Numbered from the stretch's first letter, positions 35,980 to 46,486 are shown. The stretch is DNA of 64,000 nucleotides from Allomuricauda sp. CP2A (GCF_001683915.1 NZ_LXTT01000100.1:1-64000); one strand, 5' to 3'. The notes: generated by a model from the letters alone, not told the origin. Numbers and translations: made by a program.

Positions 35980-38391
35980 TTACCTAAGTGCAGGATAGGA
36001 ATTTGGGTCGGCCTCATGCATGATTTCGTACACTTTTTCAAAAATATCCTCGGCATTGGGTTTGGAAAAATAATCCCCATCTGAAGAATAGGCAGGCCTG
36101 TGTGCTTTTGCGGTAAGGGTTTGCGGGGCACTGTCCAGGTAACGGTACCCTTTTTGGTTCTCAAGGATTTCCTGTAATAGGTACGCAGAACAACCTCCAG
36201 GAACATCTTCGTCCACGATCAAGAGTCTATTGGTCTTCTTTAGGCTTTTTACCACATCATGATTCAAATCAAAAGGTAAAAGGGACTGCGTATCAATAAC
36301 CTCGGCATCAATACCTACTTCCAAAAGATCTTTGGCGACTTTTTCAACAATCCTGAGGGTGGACCCATAGGAAAGAATGGTAATGTCTGTACCCTCTTTT
36401 AGGGTTTCTACCTTCCCAATAGGCGTGCAGAACTCTCCAAGATTGGTGGGTTTTTTCTCTTTGAGACGATATCCATTGAGACTTTCAATAACTAAAGCCG
36501 GTTCGTCACTTTTCATCAACGTATTGTAAAAACCAGCCGCTTGTGTCATATTTCTGGGGACCAAGATGTACATGCCCCTCAGTAGACTTATCAGCCCAGC
36601 CATGGGGGACCCGGAATGCCAAATACCTTCCAAGCGATGGCCCCTTGTACGAACAATAAGGGGAGCTTTTTGCTTGCCAACGGTCCGGTACATGAGGGAG
36701 GCCAAATCGTCACTCAAGGTTTGAATGGTATAGAGGATATAATCCAAATATTGGATTTCCGCAATGGGACGCAGACCTCTTAGCGCAAGTCCAATGCCTT
36801 GCCCAATGATCGTGGTTTCCCTAATCCCCGTATCGGCGACACGCAGCTCACCGTATTTTTTCTGTAGCCCTTCCAGGCCTTGGTTTACGTCGCCAATATT
36901 CCCTGTATCCTCTCCAAAAATCAAAGTCTCGGGATATTTGGAGAAAAGTGCATCAAAATTATCTCGGAGAATAATCCGACCATCCACTTCTTCCAGACCT
37001 TCTGTGTACGAAGGGGCAACCGTTGCAACTTTTGTGGCCCTGGAGGGCAGTTCGCTGTACAAGTGCGAACTGTATTTGGGTTGTGTAGTAGCCAAGAAAT
37101 TATCGATCCATTGTTGAAGCTGCTTTTTTTCTGGGGTGGACTCACCCAAAAGATAACGCAGTGCACTTCTGGATTTGGAGGCCAAATCCTTTTTTAAGGG
37201 CTCCTCAAGTGCAATAAGATCATTTTTGATTTTTGTAATGAACGAGCGATTGGGACTTTGGCTCGCAACACTATCCAAAAGTTGTACGAGCTGCTTTTTT
37301 GCTTGAAGATGGGGTTTTAAGAACTCGGTCCAAGCTTCCTTTTTGGCAGAACGTACTTTATGCTTGATCTCGCGCTCCAATTTTTTTAGCTCCTCCTCGG
37401 TACTGATGCCGTTTTCAAGAATCCATTCCCTGAACCGTTTGTTGCAATCGTTTTCCCGTTCCCATTCCAAACGCTCGGGCGATTTATATCGTTCGTGGGA
37501 ACCAGAGGTTGAATGTCCTTGTGGTTGGGTGAGTTCGGTAACGTGGATCAGTACGGGGACATGGTTTTCCCGGGCAATGTCGGAAGCATTTTCAAACGCA
37601 TGGATGAGGCCTGTATAATCCCATCCATTGATGGTTAAAATCTCAAAGCCTTCTTTATCATCATCACGCTGAAATCCTTTTAAGGCTTCTGAAATATTCC
37701 CTTTGGTGGTATGAAATTTGGAAGGTACCGAAATCCCATAATCATCATCCCAAATGCAAATGACCATGGGAACTTGCATCACGCCAGCGGCGTTGAGGGC
37801 CTCAAAAAAGTGACCTTCGCTGGTGCTGGCATTCCCAATGGTGCCCCAGGCCACTTCATTTCCATTATTGGAGAAGTTGGTCTGATCTATACCCTCTACG
37901 TTCCTATATATTTTTGAAGCTTGGGCCAACCCTACCAGTCGTGGCATTTGTCCGGCGGTACAGGAAATATCGGCACTACTGTTCTTCTGTTGGGTAAGGT
38001 CTTTCCAAGAACCATCCTCATTTAAACTGTGGGTTACAAAATGACCTCCCATCTGCCTTCCGGCACTCATGGGTTCCTTTTCCAAATCGGTGGTGGCGTA
38101 CAGGCCGTGGAAGAACTCCTTGGGATTAAGATAACCGAGGGCCATCATAAAGGTTTGATCGCGGTAGTAGCCACTTCTGAAATCCCCATCTTGGAAAGCT
38201 CTGGCCATGGCCAACTGCGGAAGCTCCTTTCCATCTCCAAAAATCCCAAACTTGGCTTTTCCCGAGAGAACCTCACGTCTTCCCATCACACTACATTCCC
38301 GGCTAGTGATCGCAGTCTCATAATCCTGAAGAATCTGCGATTGAAAATCTGCAAAGGAAATATCGTTGCTTGTACTCGGGTCAGGTTTCAT
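35980..38391 (-). CDS. 2-oxoacid dehydrogenase E1, fused alpha and beta subunits
   Basis: This 803-residue TPP enzyme is the first component of a 2-oxoacid dehydrogenase complex, probably acting on branched-chain 2-oxoacids. The alpha half (about residues 20-370) has the TPP loop from GTIGNASTSEGHFFEAL to DDDYGISVP. The beta half (about 460-803) has LIFGEDTGNIGDVNQGL, VADTGIRETTIIGQGIGLAL and VDEDVPGGCSAYLLQEI. The fusion is typical of Bacteroidota. No E2 or E3 gene is in the window, so the partner complex is encoded elsewhere. Pyruvate as substrate is less likely but not excluded. Confidence 0.9.
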   Translation of the reverse strand: MKPDPSTSNDISFADFQSQILQDYETAITSRECSVMGRREVLSGKAKFGIFGDGKELPQLAMARAFQDGDFRSGYYRDQTFMMALGYLNPKEFFHGLYATTDLEKEPMSAGRQMGGHFVTHSLNEDGSWKDLTQQKNSSADISCTAGQMPRLVGLAQASKIYRNVEGIDQTNFSNNGNEVAWGTIGNASTSEGHFFEALNAAGVMQVPMVICIWDDDYGISVPSKFHTTKGNISEALKGFQRDDDKEGFEILTINGWDYTGLIHAFENASDIARENHVPVLIHVTELTQPQGHSTSGSHERYKSPERLEWERENDCNKRFREWILENGISTEEELKKLEREIKHKVRSAKKEAWTEFLKPHLQAKKQLVQLLDSVASQSPNRSFITKIKNDLIALEEPLKKDLASKSRSALRYLLGESTPEKKQLQQWIDNFLATTQPKYSSHLYSELPSRATKVATVAPSYTEGLEEVDGRIILRDNFDALFSKYPETLIFGEDTGNIGDVNQGLEGLQKKYGELRVADTGIRETTIIGQGIGLALRGLRPIAEIQYLDYILYTIQTLSDDLASLMYRTVGKQKAPLIVRTRGHRLEGIWHSGSPMAGLISLLRGMYILVPRNMTQAAGFYNTLMKSDEPALVIESLNGYRLKEKKPTNLGEFCTPIGKVETLKEGTDITILSYGSTLRIVEKVAKDLLEVGIDAEVIDTQSLLPFDLNHDVVKSLKKTNRLLIVDEDVPGGCSAYLLQEILENQKGYRYLDSAPQTLTAKAHRPAYSSDGDYFSKPNAEDIFEKVYEIMHEADPNSYPALR

Positions 38392-38553
38392 GTAGGCTAT
38401 TCTGGATTTCTGCGAAATTACTAAAATACATTCAAATTAGCAATATGAATCCCTGTTAATAAATTAACAATATGATAAAAAAATGAATCTCAAAAAACGA
38501 TTTTTGTAAAATATCAACCTATAAACGTCATTCTGTTGAGAATATGTCAATGC

Positions 38554-41382
38554 TTAGAGCCATTTTCGAGTAAACAAGCCTACAAGCGTTTTAGGGCTCA
38601 GGGTAACCACAAAGCGTATGTGCTGTGCGTAGTTGTCTTGGGCAATTTCCCATCCATTGTTGGAATAAACAGGGAAATAAAGTTCAAAATAGTCGGTTAC
38701 CAAATTCAAACGAATTCCGGAATCATACACAAAGCGGGTATCCGCTCCTTTGCTTTTCATAAATCCTAGATCGCCATAGGCTTCCACCCATCTCCAGATA
38801 TTGGTGCTGGCATTGGTGGTGACAATCCAGTCATTGGCGAATGGATTTTCCAGTTTGGATTTGAATCCTCCTTCGGCAATGATGATTTGCTGGCTGTAAA
38901 TCCCGGAACTTTCCGATCGTCCCAAATAGGCCAAATCAAACATATAATCCGTAGGCCTATCCAACGCAAAACTGAAAAAATCCGATTCGGTTTTGTTCCG
39001 CAGGAACTTTCCGGCAAAAAACCTGAAATTCAACTGTCGGTTGCTTTGAAACAACTTTCTGTATTCCATTTCAAAGACAAGTTTGGTAAAATCACTGGAG
39101 TGTTGGGCATCCAAAAACCAGGAACGGTAGTTTAAAATGTTGTTGTCCACATCAGTAAAGCGCACATTCATCACCCCATAATCAGGGTCCGTGTCTATTT
39201 CGTCTGCGATATTTGTATCGATGCTCCTAAATACATTTCTGTAGCGAAAAAGAAGTGCTTGTCTTCGATTGGACAGCAAATCATTGGGCCTCCAACCAAA
39301 ACTAACGGCCGGGGTAAGGGTTGAAAAGCGGGAATTTACCTGAAAATGGGAGGTAGACCCGGAAATGGAGTAGTTGGACACATACAGCCCCGTTTTATTA
39401 TGGTATTTTCTATAACTGAAGCTTGCCTTTCCTACCATGGTACGTTCCAAAAAGGAATACGTGGGTGAAATATCATATTGGAACGGCCTTTCCAAAAAGG
39501 TCTTGTTATAGAGTCGCATGCCGGGAGTGATCCCATCGTAAATGTTGAAATTGGCAATGGGCACATAAAAAACCTGATTGTAATAGGGGTCTTCCGTATC
39601 CTTGAAAAACTGAAATTTCAACTTTTTGTTACTTGAGAAGAAACCATTAAGGGTCTTCCAGTTGTTACGTTGGTTGAACTCAGGAATTTTTTGGTCATAA
39701 TTGAGCACCATCCGGTCTTCGCCATTCCTGGGAACGGTCACTGTTTTGGAGGTGTCAATATTGGTAAACCAGTACTGTGAGACCACCGAATCATTCTGAA
39801 GACCAAAGAGTGAAATGGGGACATTGGTGCCCCGCTTATTTTTTATGGTCAAGGAAATGGAATCCTCGGTTTTCTCTATCTTATTGATTGTGAAATCAAT
39901 TTTCTTGTCCGTGGCCACATATTCTTCAAAAAACCAATGGATGTCCTTATTTGAAAACCGTTCAATGGTTTTTCTAAAGTCCAAAGCAGTCACCTTTGGC
40001 TTTAGACGAAAGTTTTTATAAAAAGCCGTAATGCTACTATCTATCTTTTTCTCCCCGAGATATTCTGAGAGATAGGACATGCCAAGACCTGCCTTATAGC
40101 CATTGGCGATCTTTTCGTTGAACTTTATCAGGGAATCGTTACGGGTGTTCAGGGCTTGGTCGATATTCTTACGGGCCGGCAACATGCTCAACAAAGTGTA
40201 TTGTTCATTAAATTCCATCTGCGCCAAGTGGAACCCTTTAATGCCCCAAATCTTGGAAAGTTTTCCGGCCAACTTCTGATCAGGATAATGGTCCTCCACA
40301 AATTTGATCATAAGATAATACCCAATGGCATCGTTCACCCAGCGTTCTGTTCGGGGGTTCAGGAATAGGGTTTCCTGCAAATAACTGCGAATGGCAGTTT
40401 TTAAGAACTTCATCTCAAACTGGAACTGCTCTTCATAGGGGCGTATAAATGAAGGCAGCTGGTTTACGCCGTACAAGGGAGACCGGCTATAATCAAATTC
40501 ACTGACCAATAAATTTTCGTGGGGGTATTCACCCAAATTTTCCTGTAAAAAATGGACAATTTTACTGACGGAGATGCCCTGATAGATTTCATCGTACTTG
40601 TTGGAGTCCAAATCAGTGGTCACCGTCACGTTTTCAATGCGGTGTTTGGTGAACCTATCTATGGTGGATAGAATGATCTCGCAACTTTTTCTATCTGTTC
40701 CGCTGAGCTGAATGAATTGCCCGCCAGGAAATTTACTTGCACTGGATCCATTAAAATTGGTTGCCAGGTGCAATCGCTCTGGATAGGTAAGGTTTATAGT
40801 GGTTTCTGTAACGCCCGTGTACAGGTCGTCCAAATTCATATTGTCGTAGAGCTTCCATTCACCATTGTATACAGCAGGAGTGAGATACCAGTTTTTTAGA
40901 TTGTACCCAAAGCCCGGCGTATAACCATAGGACGTAAATTTTGTATCGGGCAATTGTACGTGATATGTAAAGAACAATTGAATGGAGTCGTTGGGCTGAA
41001 GTACCTCATTCAAGGTGACTGAAATAATGTCCCGATTGCCCAAACGCTCCCAATCCAATCCTACATAATCTTCCGCTACTACGGTCCTAATATCAGTAAA
41101 ACCCCGTTCCCGTTCCTTGGCCAAATGTAGGCTACGGTTGAATTCTTCCGCGAAGCGTTTGGCCAATGCCGTATTCTTGTTGGAATAGGCATGGTTCCAG
41201 TCGTTAAAGTACAATACCGAAAGCCCTTCACTGGATTGGTTTACATAGGTGATCTTCTGTGTGATTTTAATTTCCCTGTCATCCAATTCTGCCGTCAGCT
41301 CATTTTTGTGTTGTCCCCACGATGAGGCACAAAACATGAACAATAGCAATGATATTCCAAATGAGGTGTGGGGGATGTTCAA
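38554..41382 (-). CDS. M1-like pseudopeptidase fused to an outer-membrane beta-barrel
   Basis: This 942-residue protein has a signal peptide (MNIPHTSFGISLLLFMFCASSWGQ). Residues about 25-520 follow an M1 aminopeptidase layout, but the zinc site is gone. Where the active M1 enzyme at 17705 has HELAH, this protein has KTAIR (about residues 328-332). Where that enzyme has WLHEGF, this one has WVNDAI (W348). No HExxH occurs anywhere. From about residue 640 to the end, alternating beta strands and aromatic residues suggest an outer-membrane barrel. It is the last gene after uvrA and the LOG gene, with ten bases between. A surface binding or transport role is inferred. Confidence 0.75.
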   Translation of the reverse strand: MNIPHTSFGISLLLFMFCASSWGQHKNELTAELDDREIKITQKITYVNQSSEGLSVLYFNDWNHAYSNKNTALAKRFAEEFNRSLHLAKERERGFTDIRTVVAEDYVGLDWERLGNRDIISVTLNEVLQPNDSIQLFFTYHVQLPDTKFTSYGYTPGFGYNLKNWYLTPAVYNGEWKLYDNMNLDDLYTGVTETTINLTYPERLHLATNFNGSSASKFPGGQFIQLSGTDRKSCEIILSTIDRFTKHRIENVTVTTDLDSNKYDEIYQGISVSKIVHFLQENLGEYPHENLLVSEFDYSRSPLYGVNQLPSFIRPYEEQFQFEMKFLKTAIRSYLQETLFLNPRTERWVNDAIGYYLMIKFVEDHYPDQKLAGKLSKIWGIKGFHLAQMEFNEQYTLLSMLPARKNIDQALNTRNDSLIKFNEKIANGYKAGLGMSYLSEYLGEKKIDSSITAFYKNFRLKPKVTALDFRKTIERFSNKDIHWFFEEYVATDKKIDFTINKIEKTEDSISLTIKNKRGTNVPISLFGLQNDSVVSQYWFTNIDTSKTVTVPRNGEDRMVLNYDQKIPEFNQRNNWKTLNGFFSSNKKLKFQFFKDTEDPYYNQVFYVPIANFNIYDGITPGMRLYNKTFLERPFQYDISPTYSFLERTMVGKASFSYRKYHNKTGLYVSNYSISGSTSHFQVNSRFSTLTPAVSFGWRPNDLLSNRRQALLFRYRNVFRSIDTNIADEIDTDPDYGVMNVRFTDVDNNILNYRSWFLDAQHSSDFTKLVFEMEYRKLFQSNRQLNFRFFAGKFLRNKTESDFFSFALDRPTDYMFDLAYLGRSESSGIYSQQIIIAEGGFKSKLENPFANDWIVTTNASTNIWRWVEAYGDLGFMKSKGADTRFVYDSGIRLNLVTDYFELYFPVYSNNGWEIAQDNYAQHIRFVVTLSPKTLVGLFTRKWL

Positions 41383-41392
41383 TGGGCTAGAT

Positions 41393-42085
41393 TTAGAAAT
41401 TTGGACTTAGGTCACGTTCTTTGTAGAAAGAATCCAAGATTTCCACGACCTCATCTTCTGTGTCCACCAATTTGATCAGATCCAAGTCCCTGGGGCTAAT
41501 GTTGCCAGCTTCCAACAGGGTAGTTTTAATCCAATCCATAAGGCCTTTCCAAAACGTGGAGCCCACCAAAATAATGGGAAATGTATGTATTTTATGGGTT
41601 TGGATAAGGGTAAGGGCTTCAAAAAACTCGTCCAATGTGCCAAAGCCCCCTGGCATAACCACAAATCCTTGGGAGTACTTTACAAACATGACTTTTCGAA
41701 CAAAGAAATAATCAAAATCCAAGCTTTTATCTTCATCTATAAAAGGATTGTCGTGCTGTTCAAACGGTAGGTCAATGTTCAGTCCCACCGAAGTTCCCCC
41801 AGCCAAATGGGCCCCTTTGTTTCCGGCTTCCATAATTCCTGGACCACCTCCGGTAATGATTCCATAACCGGCCTCGGCCACTTTTTGGGCCACTTTAACG
41901 GATAGGTCGTAGTAATGTTCCCCTTCCTTTACCCTGGCCGAACCAAATATGGAAACACATGGGCCAATGGCACTCATTTTTTCAAATCCGTAGACAAATT
42001 CACCCATAATCTTGAATATGGCCCATGAATCGTTTGTCTTTATCTCATTCCACCCTTTGGTGTGCTGTTCTTTTCGCATTTGCAT
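41393..42085 (-). CDS. LOG-family Rossmann-fold protein
   Basis: The protein is about 230 residues in the TIGR00730/LOG family, which includes cytokinin riboside 5'-monophosphate phosphoribohydrolases and general nucleotide 5'-monophosphate nucleosidases. The two signature motifs are GIITGGGPGIMEAGNKGA and MPGGFGTLDEFFEALTLIQ. The start at 42085 (or 42079) gives the family N-terminus; the longer frame overlaps uvrA. It lies 13 bases after uvrA. True substrate unknown. Confidence 0.9.
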   Translation of the reverse strand: MQMRKEQHTKGWNEIKTNDSWAIFKIMGEFVYGFEKMSAIGPCVSIFGSARVKEGEHYYDLSVKVAQKVAEAGYGIITGGGPGIMEAGNKGAHLAGGTSVGLNIDLPFEQHDNPFIDEDKSLDFDYFFVRKVMFVKYSQGFVVMPGGFGTLDEFFEALTLIQTHKIHTFPIILVGSTFWKGLMDWIKTTLLEAGNISPRDLDLIKLVDTEDEVVEILDSFYKERDLSPNF

Positions 42086-42098
42086 AATTGTATATAAT

Positions 42099-44960
42099 TT
42101 AAACGGCCCTAGCGATGCTTTGTTTGGAATTCTCAAGTTCCTTCCTCAAAAACTTTGCCGTGTAGCTTTTTTTGTCCTTTGAAACTTCTTCGGGCGTACC
42201 TTTTGCAACGACCATTCCGCCCCCGCGCCCCCCTTCGTAACCTATATCGATGATATGATCCATCATTTTGATCACATCCATGTTGTGTTCTATGACCAAA
42301 ATGGTGTTTCCTTTATCCACAAGTTGGTTCAACACTTCCATGAGCACACGGATATCTTCAAAATGCAATCCGGTTGTAGGTTCGTCGAGGATGTAAAACG
42401 TGTTTCCGGTATCGCGCTTGGAAAGCTCTGTGGCCAACTTTACCCGTTGCGCTTCACCACCGGAGAGGGTAGTGGACTGTTGCCCCAAAGATATATAACC
42501 CAATCCTACATCTTTTATTGTCTTTAACTTACGGTGTATTTTGGGGATGTTTTCAAAAAAGTCAGCGGCCTCATTGATGGTCATATCCAATACATCGGCA
42601 ATGGATTTTCCTTTATACCGGATTTCCAAGGTCTCCCTATTGAAACGTTTGCCGTTGCAGGTTTCACATTCCACATACACATCGGGCAAGAAGTTCATTT
42701 CAATCACTTTTAACCCACCTCCCTGACAGGTTTCACATCGACCTCCGGCCACATTAAAACTGAAACGCCCCGGTTTGTACCCTCGGATGGCAGCTTCGGT
42801 GGTCTTGGCGAACAAAGCCCTAATTTCACTGAAAACACCTGTGTAGGTAGCCGGGTTGGAGCGCGGTGTACGCCCGATGGGGGATTGGTTGATGTCGATG
42901 ACCTTATCAATATGTTGCAGCCCAGTAATTTTTTTATAGGGCATTGGCTTTTTTACGCCATTAAAATAATGCGCGTTCATGATAGGGTAGAGGGTCTCAT
43001 TGACCAAGGTGGATTTTCCACTGCCTGAAACTCCTGTGACCCCTATCAATTTCCCCAGGGGGAATTCAGCGGTAACATTTTTAAGGTTGTTTCCTGTACA
43101 GCCCGAAAGCACGATTTTTTTCCCCGTTCCTTTTCGGCGCTCCGCAGGTACCGGAATTTCCAATTCACCCGTAATGTATTGGGCGGTGAGCGTATGATGG
43201 TTCTTCAACTCTTCAGGTGTTCCTTCGGAAATAATTTCCCCGCCATGCTTTCCAGCTCTGGGGCCGATATCAATAACATGGTCAGCACTTTCAATCATAT
43301 CCCGGTCATGCTCCACCACAATGACAGAATTTCCAATATCCCGAAGGGATTCCAAGGAATGAATCAAACGTGCATTGTCCCTTTGGTGAAGACCAATGCT
43401 GGGTTCATCCAAAATATAGAGCACCCCCACTAATTGTGACCCAATCTGTGTGGCCAAACGGATACGCTGTGCCTCACCACCGGATAGCGACTTGGAACTT
43501 CGGTTCAAGGAGAGGTAGTCCAAGCCCACGTCCAACAAAAATTGAACACGGGTTCTGATTTCCTTGATAATTTCCTCAGCAATTATTTTTTGGTTACCCT
43601 CCAGGGAATTTTCTAATTGTTCGAAAAACTCGGCCAGCTCGGCAATGTCCATATGGGCCAGTTCTGCGATATTCTTTTCGCCGATTTTAAAGTAAAGCGA
43701 TTCCTTGCGCAATCTAGCCCCTTCGCAATTGGGACACTTTACCTTGTCCATGTAATCCTTGGCCCAACGCTTGATGGAACTGGAGTTGGCCTCTTCAAAC
43801 TGGGTCTTGATGAAATTGGAAATGCCCTCGTAATCAATTTTATACTGTCGTTTTACGCCCAATGTTTTGGAATCGACCTCAAAACTTTCCTTCCCACCAT
43901 TTAAAATCACCTCCATGGCCTCCGCTGGGATTTTTTCAATGGCGTCCGATAAATCAAACCCATATCGTTGGGCAATGGTTTCCAATTGCTTGAAAGCCCA
44001 CGACTTTTTGTATTCGCCCAGTGGTGCCAATCCACCTGCTTTGATGGAGAGTTTTTTATTCGGGATGATTTTGTGTTCGTTCACTTCGTGAACATGGCCC
44101 AATCCATTGCACTCGGGGCACATGCCCTTGGGTGAGTTGAACGAAAAGGTGTTGGGCTCGGGAGTGGGGTAGGAGATGCCCGTTGAGGGGCACATCAAAT
44201 CCCTGCTGAAATATCGGGGCACACTTTCACCTTCCTCCAGAACCATCAGCACATTATTGCCGCTGTACATGGCGGTATTGATGGTCTCACTGAGGCGTTT
44301 GTGAAAATCTTCGCTATCACTGACCTTCAATCGATCAATAACAATCTCGATATCGTGGGTTTTGTACCGGTCCACCTTCATGCCCTTGGTGATGTCGGTA
44401 ATCTCACCATCGACCCTCACCTTTACAAAACCTTGCTTTGCAATCTGTTCAAACAATTCACGATAATGTCCTTTTCTGGATTTGACCACGGGAGCCAAAA
44501 CGTTTATTTTTTTATCCAAATAGGAGTCTATGATCAAATTCTTGATCTGTTCATCGCTATAGCTTACCATTTTCTCACCCGTGTTGTAGCTGTAGGCGTC
44601 CCCTGCACGGGCAAAGAGTAAACGCAAAAAATCGTATACCTCGGTAATGGTGCCAACAGTAGATCGCGGCGATTTTGAGGTGGTTTTTTGTTCTATGGCG
44701 ATAACGGGGGAAAGCCCATCGATTTTATCCACATCCGGGCGTTCCAGTCCGCCCAAAAATTGCCGGGCGTAGGCGGAGAAAGTTTCTATATACCGACGCT
44801 GGCCTTCGGCATAAATGGTGTCGAAAGCCAAAGAGGATTTACCACTGCCCGAAAGTCCGGTGATCACTACGAGCTTTTCGCGGGGAATGGTAACGTCTAT
44901 ATTCTTGAGGTTATGGACCCTTGCCCCCCTAACCTCAATATGTTCTTCGTAATTGATCAT
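42099..44960 (-). CDS. uvrA: Excinuclease ABC subunit A
   Basis: This 953-residue damage sensor of nucleotide excision repair is a tandem ABC ATPase. Both Walker A motifs are visible ([16 protein letters not shown] and [16 protein letters not shown]), as are both signatures ([17 protein letters not shown] and [16 protein letters not shown]). Zinc modules are seen in [21 protein letters not shown] and the pair CETCQGGG / CETCNGKR. The start at 44960 ([18 protein letters not shown]) is the family start; the longer frame upstream includes a dispersed repeat. No binding site like the S24-type operators at 48.8 kb was seen in its upstream region. Confidence 0.97.
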   Translation of the reverse strand: MINYEEHIEVRGARVHNLKNIDVTIPREKLVVITGLSGSGKSSLAFDTIYAEGQRRYIETFSAYARQFLGGLERPDVDKIDGLSPVIAIEQKTTSKSPRSTVGTITEVYDFLRLLFARAGDAYSYNTGEKMVSYSDEQIKNLIIDSYLDKKINVLAPVVKSRKGHYRELFEQIAKQGFVKVRVDGEITDITKGMKVDRYKTHDIEIVIDRLKVSDSEDFHKRLSETINTAMYSGNNVLMVLEEGESVPRYFSRDLMCPSTGISYPTPEPNTFSFNSPKGMCPECNGLGHVHEVNEHKIIPNKKLSIKAGGLAPLGEYKKSWAFKQLETIAQRYGFDLSDAIEKIPAEAMEVILNGGKESFEVDSKTLGVKRQYKIDYEGISNFIKTQFEEANSSSIKRWAKDYMDKVKCPNCEGARLRKESLYFKIGEKNIAELAHMDIAELAEFFEQLENSLEGNQKIIAEEIIKEIRTRVQFLLDVGLDYLSLNRSSKSLSGGEAQRIRLATQIGSQLVGVLYILDEPSIGLHQRDNARLIHSLESLRDIGNSVIVVEHDRDMIESADHVIDIGPRAGKHGGEIISEGTPEELKNHHTLTAQYITGELEIPVPAERRKGTGKKIVLSGCTGNNLKNVTAEFPLGKLIGVTGVSGSGKSTLVNETLYPIMNAHYFNGVKKPMPYKKITGLQHIDKVIDINQSPIGRTPRSNPATYTGVFSEIRALFAKTTEAAIRGYKPGRFSFNVAGGRCETCQGGGLKVIEMNFLPDVYVECETCNGKRFNRETLEIRYKGKSIADVLDMTINEAADFFENIPKIHRKLKTIKDVGLGYISLGQQSTTLSGGEAQRVKLATELSKRDTGNTFYILDEPTTGLHFEDIRVLMEVLNQLVDKGNTILVIEHNMDVIKMMDHIIDIGYEGGRGGGMVVAKGTPEEVSKDKKSYTAKFLRKELENSKQSIARAV

Positions 44961-45065
44961 AAATTCATAGCAAACGTCAAAAATAGCGATTTGGGATGTA
45001 AAAATGAAGGAGGTTTGGTTTTCGTTATTGTTAATTGATGGTGTATTTTTGACTGCAATATCATT

Positions 45066-45130
45066 TGTCACTTCGAGCGCAGTCGAGAAGTGCTTTAAAG
45101 TAATTGGTCTCGACTGCGCTCGACCAGACA
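45066..45130. repeat. Dispersed inverted repeat, copy 1
   Basis: Arms TGTCACTTCGAGCGCAGTCG...AGA (45066-45088) and TCTCGACTGCGCTCG...ACA (45108-45130) are inverted complements apart from a four-base block, with a 19-base loop. It lies between uvrA and the divergent gene at 45147. A second, modified copy is at 48907-49024. Confidence 0.85.
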
Positions 45131-45146
45131 GAACAAACTGAAAACT

Positions 45147-45674
45147 ATGAAATTATTGGGTATTGGCTCCCGCATTGACCATCCTGAATATGGAAAAGGG
45201 GTGGTGACCAACGTATCATCAAAACACTATTGGGTAACTTTTTTGGAAAATGGACTGGAAACCATTGATCTCGACTCCGAGTTTGAGGTCATTGAAGGGG
45301 TAGAGGACGAAGTGGACACCGTAAGCTTTTTTGAGGTGGAACGTTCCCTTGTGAAGATTTTGGAAAAATGGAGCGATACCCATGAAAAAGTGGCCCTCGC
45401 AGACAAATGGAAGGGTGGAAAATTGATTTTGGACCCCGGCGACGCCACGGCGAACAAGGAAATGCCCATTGACACCTTTTTTCATAAGATCGTGATGGTG
45501 CGGGACCGTATCCGGGTGATGGAACAAAAGATCAACAGCAGCACTAATCTGGATGACCAGGAAAAGATAGATCTACAGCAATACATTACCCGCATTTATG
45601 GCAGCTTGACCAGTTTTAATGTACTGTTTAAAAACAAAAGTGATTATTTTGTAGGGGAGCGGAGTAAAAGTTGA
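45147..45674 (+). CDS. Conserved hypothetical protein with an N-terminal Tudor/SH3-like motif
   Basis: I do not recognise a characterised function. The 175-residue protein begins GIGSRIDHPEYGKGVVTNVSSKHYWVTFLENG, which resembles the tail of the PcrA helicase in this window (NHTRFGRGKVLKIEG...AEIQFEQGG). That pattern is found in small beta-barrel domains of the Tudor/CarD kind. The rest (about 60-170) is helical. It is divergent from uvrA and converges with the restriction islet (stop codons one base apart). A DNA-repair or transcription-linked role is only a suggestion. Confidence 0.65.
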   Translation: MKLLGIGSRIDHPEYGKGVVTNVSSKHYWVTFLENGLETIDLDSEFEVIEGVEDEVDTVSFFEVERSLVKILEKWSDTHEKVALADKWKGGKLILDPGDATANKEMPIDTFFHKIVMVRDRIRVMEQKINSSTNLDDQEKIDLQQYITRIYGSLTSFNVLFKNKSDYFVGERSKS

Positions 45675-45675
45675 T

Positions 45676-46410
45676 TTAATCGAGTAAATCAATTACCTCA
45701 TTTTTCTTGTATAAATTAGGCAAAAATCTAGATTTAATTCTAAACTGACTTCTCTTTTTAATCTTGGGCTTGGTTGACAAATTTTCTAATTTAATTCCTG
45801 GGTCATAATAAATATTTCCACTAGCCATCTGTCCAAGAAAAAGTTGAAAGTCAGTCCCAGTGCCCAAAATCACATTGTTACCATATTTATATTTCCTGTC
45901 TCCTTTTGTATTTGAAAGTGATGGAACGTAACAAGCTTTGTCGTGTTTTCTGTTCCAGTGCAGAAGCATTGATGAAAAACTCCAAGAAGCTGCTTCGTTT
46001 CCTTGTTGGTCAATTAATGAAATACTCCCATTTGAATTTCTTATTTTTCCGCTTTCTTGATCAAAACCGATTAATTTCATTTCTAGTTTGGTCGTTGGAT
46101 GTAATTCTCCCGCCTTATGTACTCCTCCAAAATTCATTCGGTCGGGGCGTCCTAATTTGTCAGGATAACCATAGGTTTTTATAAAGTACTCTGTTCCTTT
46201 AGATTTATAAAGTCCATTTGTTGGTTCAGGTGTCATTAGAGTTATTACTGATGAGTTTATGTTCTCAAACTTTTTAACGCCAAACTGCTTGATCTCCCAA
46301 CCCATAAAATCAGGTTCAGAATATCCATTAGGTGCTACACCTAGTTCGGCTTCGAGCGTATAACCTCCACAATTTGATGCTCGATAAGGTAAAATGTTTT
46401 GAGCGTTACC
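45676..46410 (-). pseudogene. MvaI/BcnI-family type II restriction endonuclease, 5'-truncated
   Basis: The open frame from 46305 encodes 209 residues matching the MvaI/BcnI endonuclease family: SSVITLMTPEP, KTYGYPDKLGRPDRMNFGG, and ...DFQLFLGQMASGNIYYDPGIKLE near the end. The frame continues 35 codons upstream without a start codon, reading NCGGYTLEAELGVAPNGYSEPDF before MGWEIKQFG. The PD...E-I-K pattern (PDFMGWEIK) is the expected nuclease site, so an ATG start at 46305 would drop the catalytic aspartate. The frame is closed by TAG at 46411-46413, inside the structured element at 46402-46486. MvaI cuts CCWGG and BcnI cuts CCSGG; the target here is inferred. Activity is unlikely. Confidence 0.75.
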
Positions 46411-46486
46411 CTAAAGGGTCGGGCTATACGTTACAAGTCCTCGCTCATTCTTCGCTGTGGGCTTTTCCACTTTTATCCCTAACGCT
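46402..46486 (-). other. Structured 85-nt element between HNH and endonuclease genes
   Basis: The ends AGCGTTA and TAACGCT are a perfect inverted repeat, and an internal CCCTTTAGGG hairpin sits near the 3' end. Read on the minus strand it begins AGCGTTAGGGAT and ends CCCGACCCTTTAGGGTAACGC. The TAG stop of the HNH gene lies inside its first bases. Similar-looking sequences occur, from memory, in other flavobacterial intergenic regions; I cannot name the family. It could be a small mobile palindromic element or a structured RNA. Confidence 0.6.

Noticed and set aside
44961-45071. A 37-residue N-terminal extension of UvrA.
   Set aside because: The extension lacks family similarity and runs into the dispersed repeat; the standard UvrA start at 44960 is a better fit.
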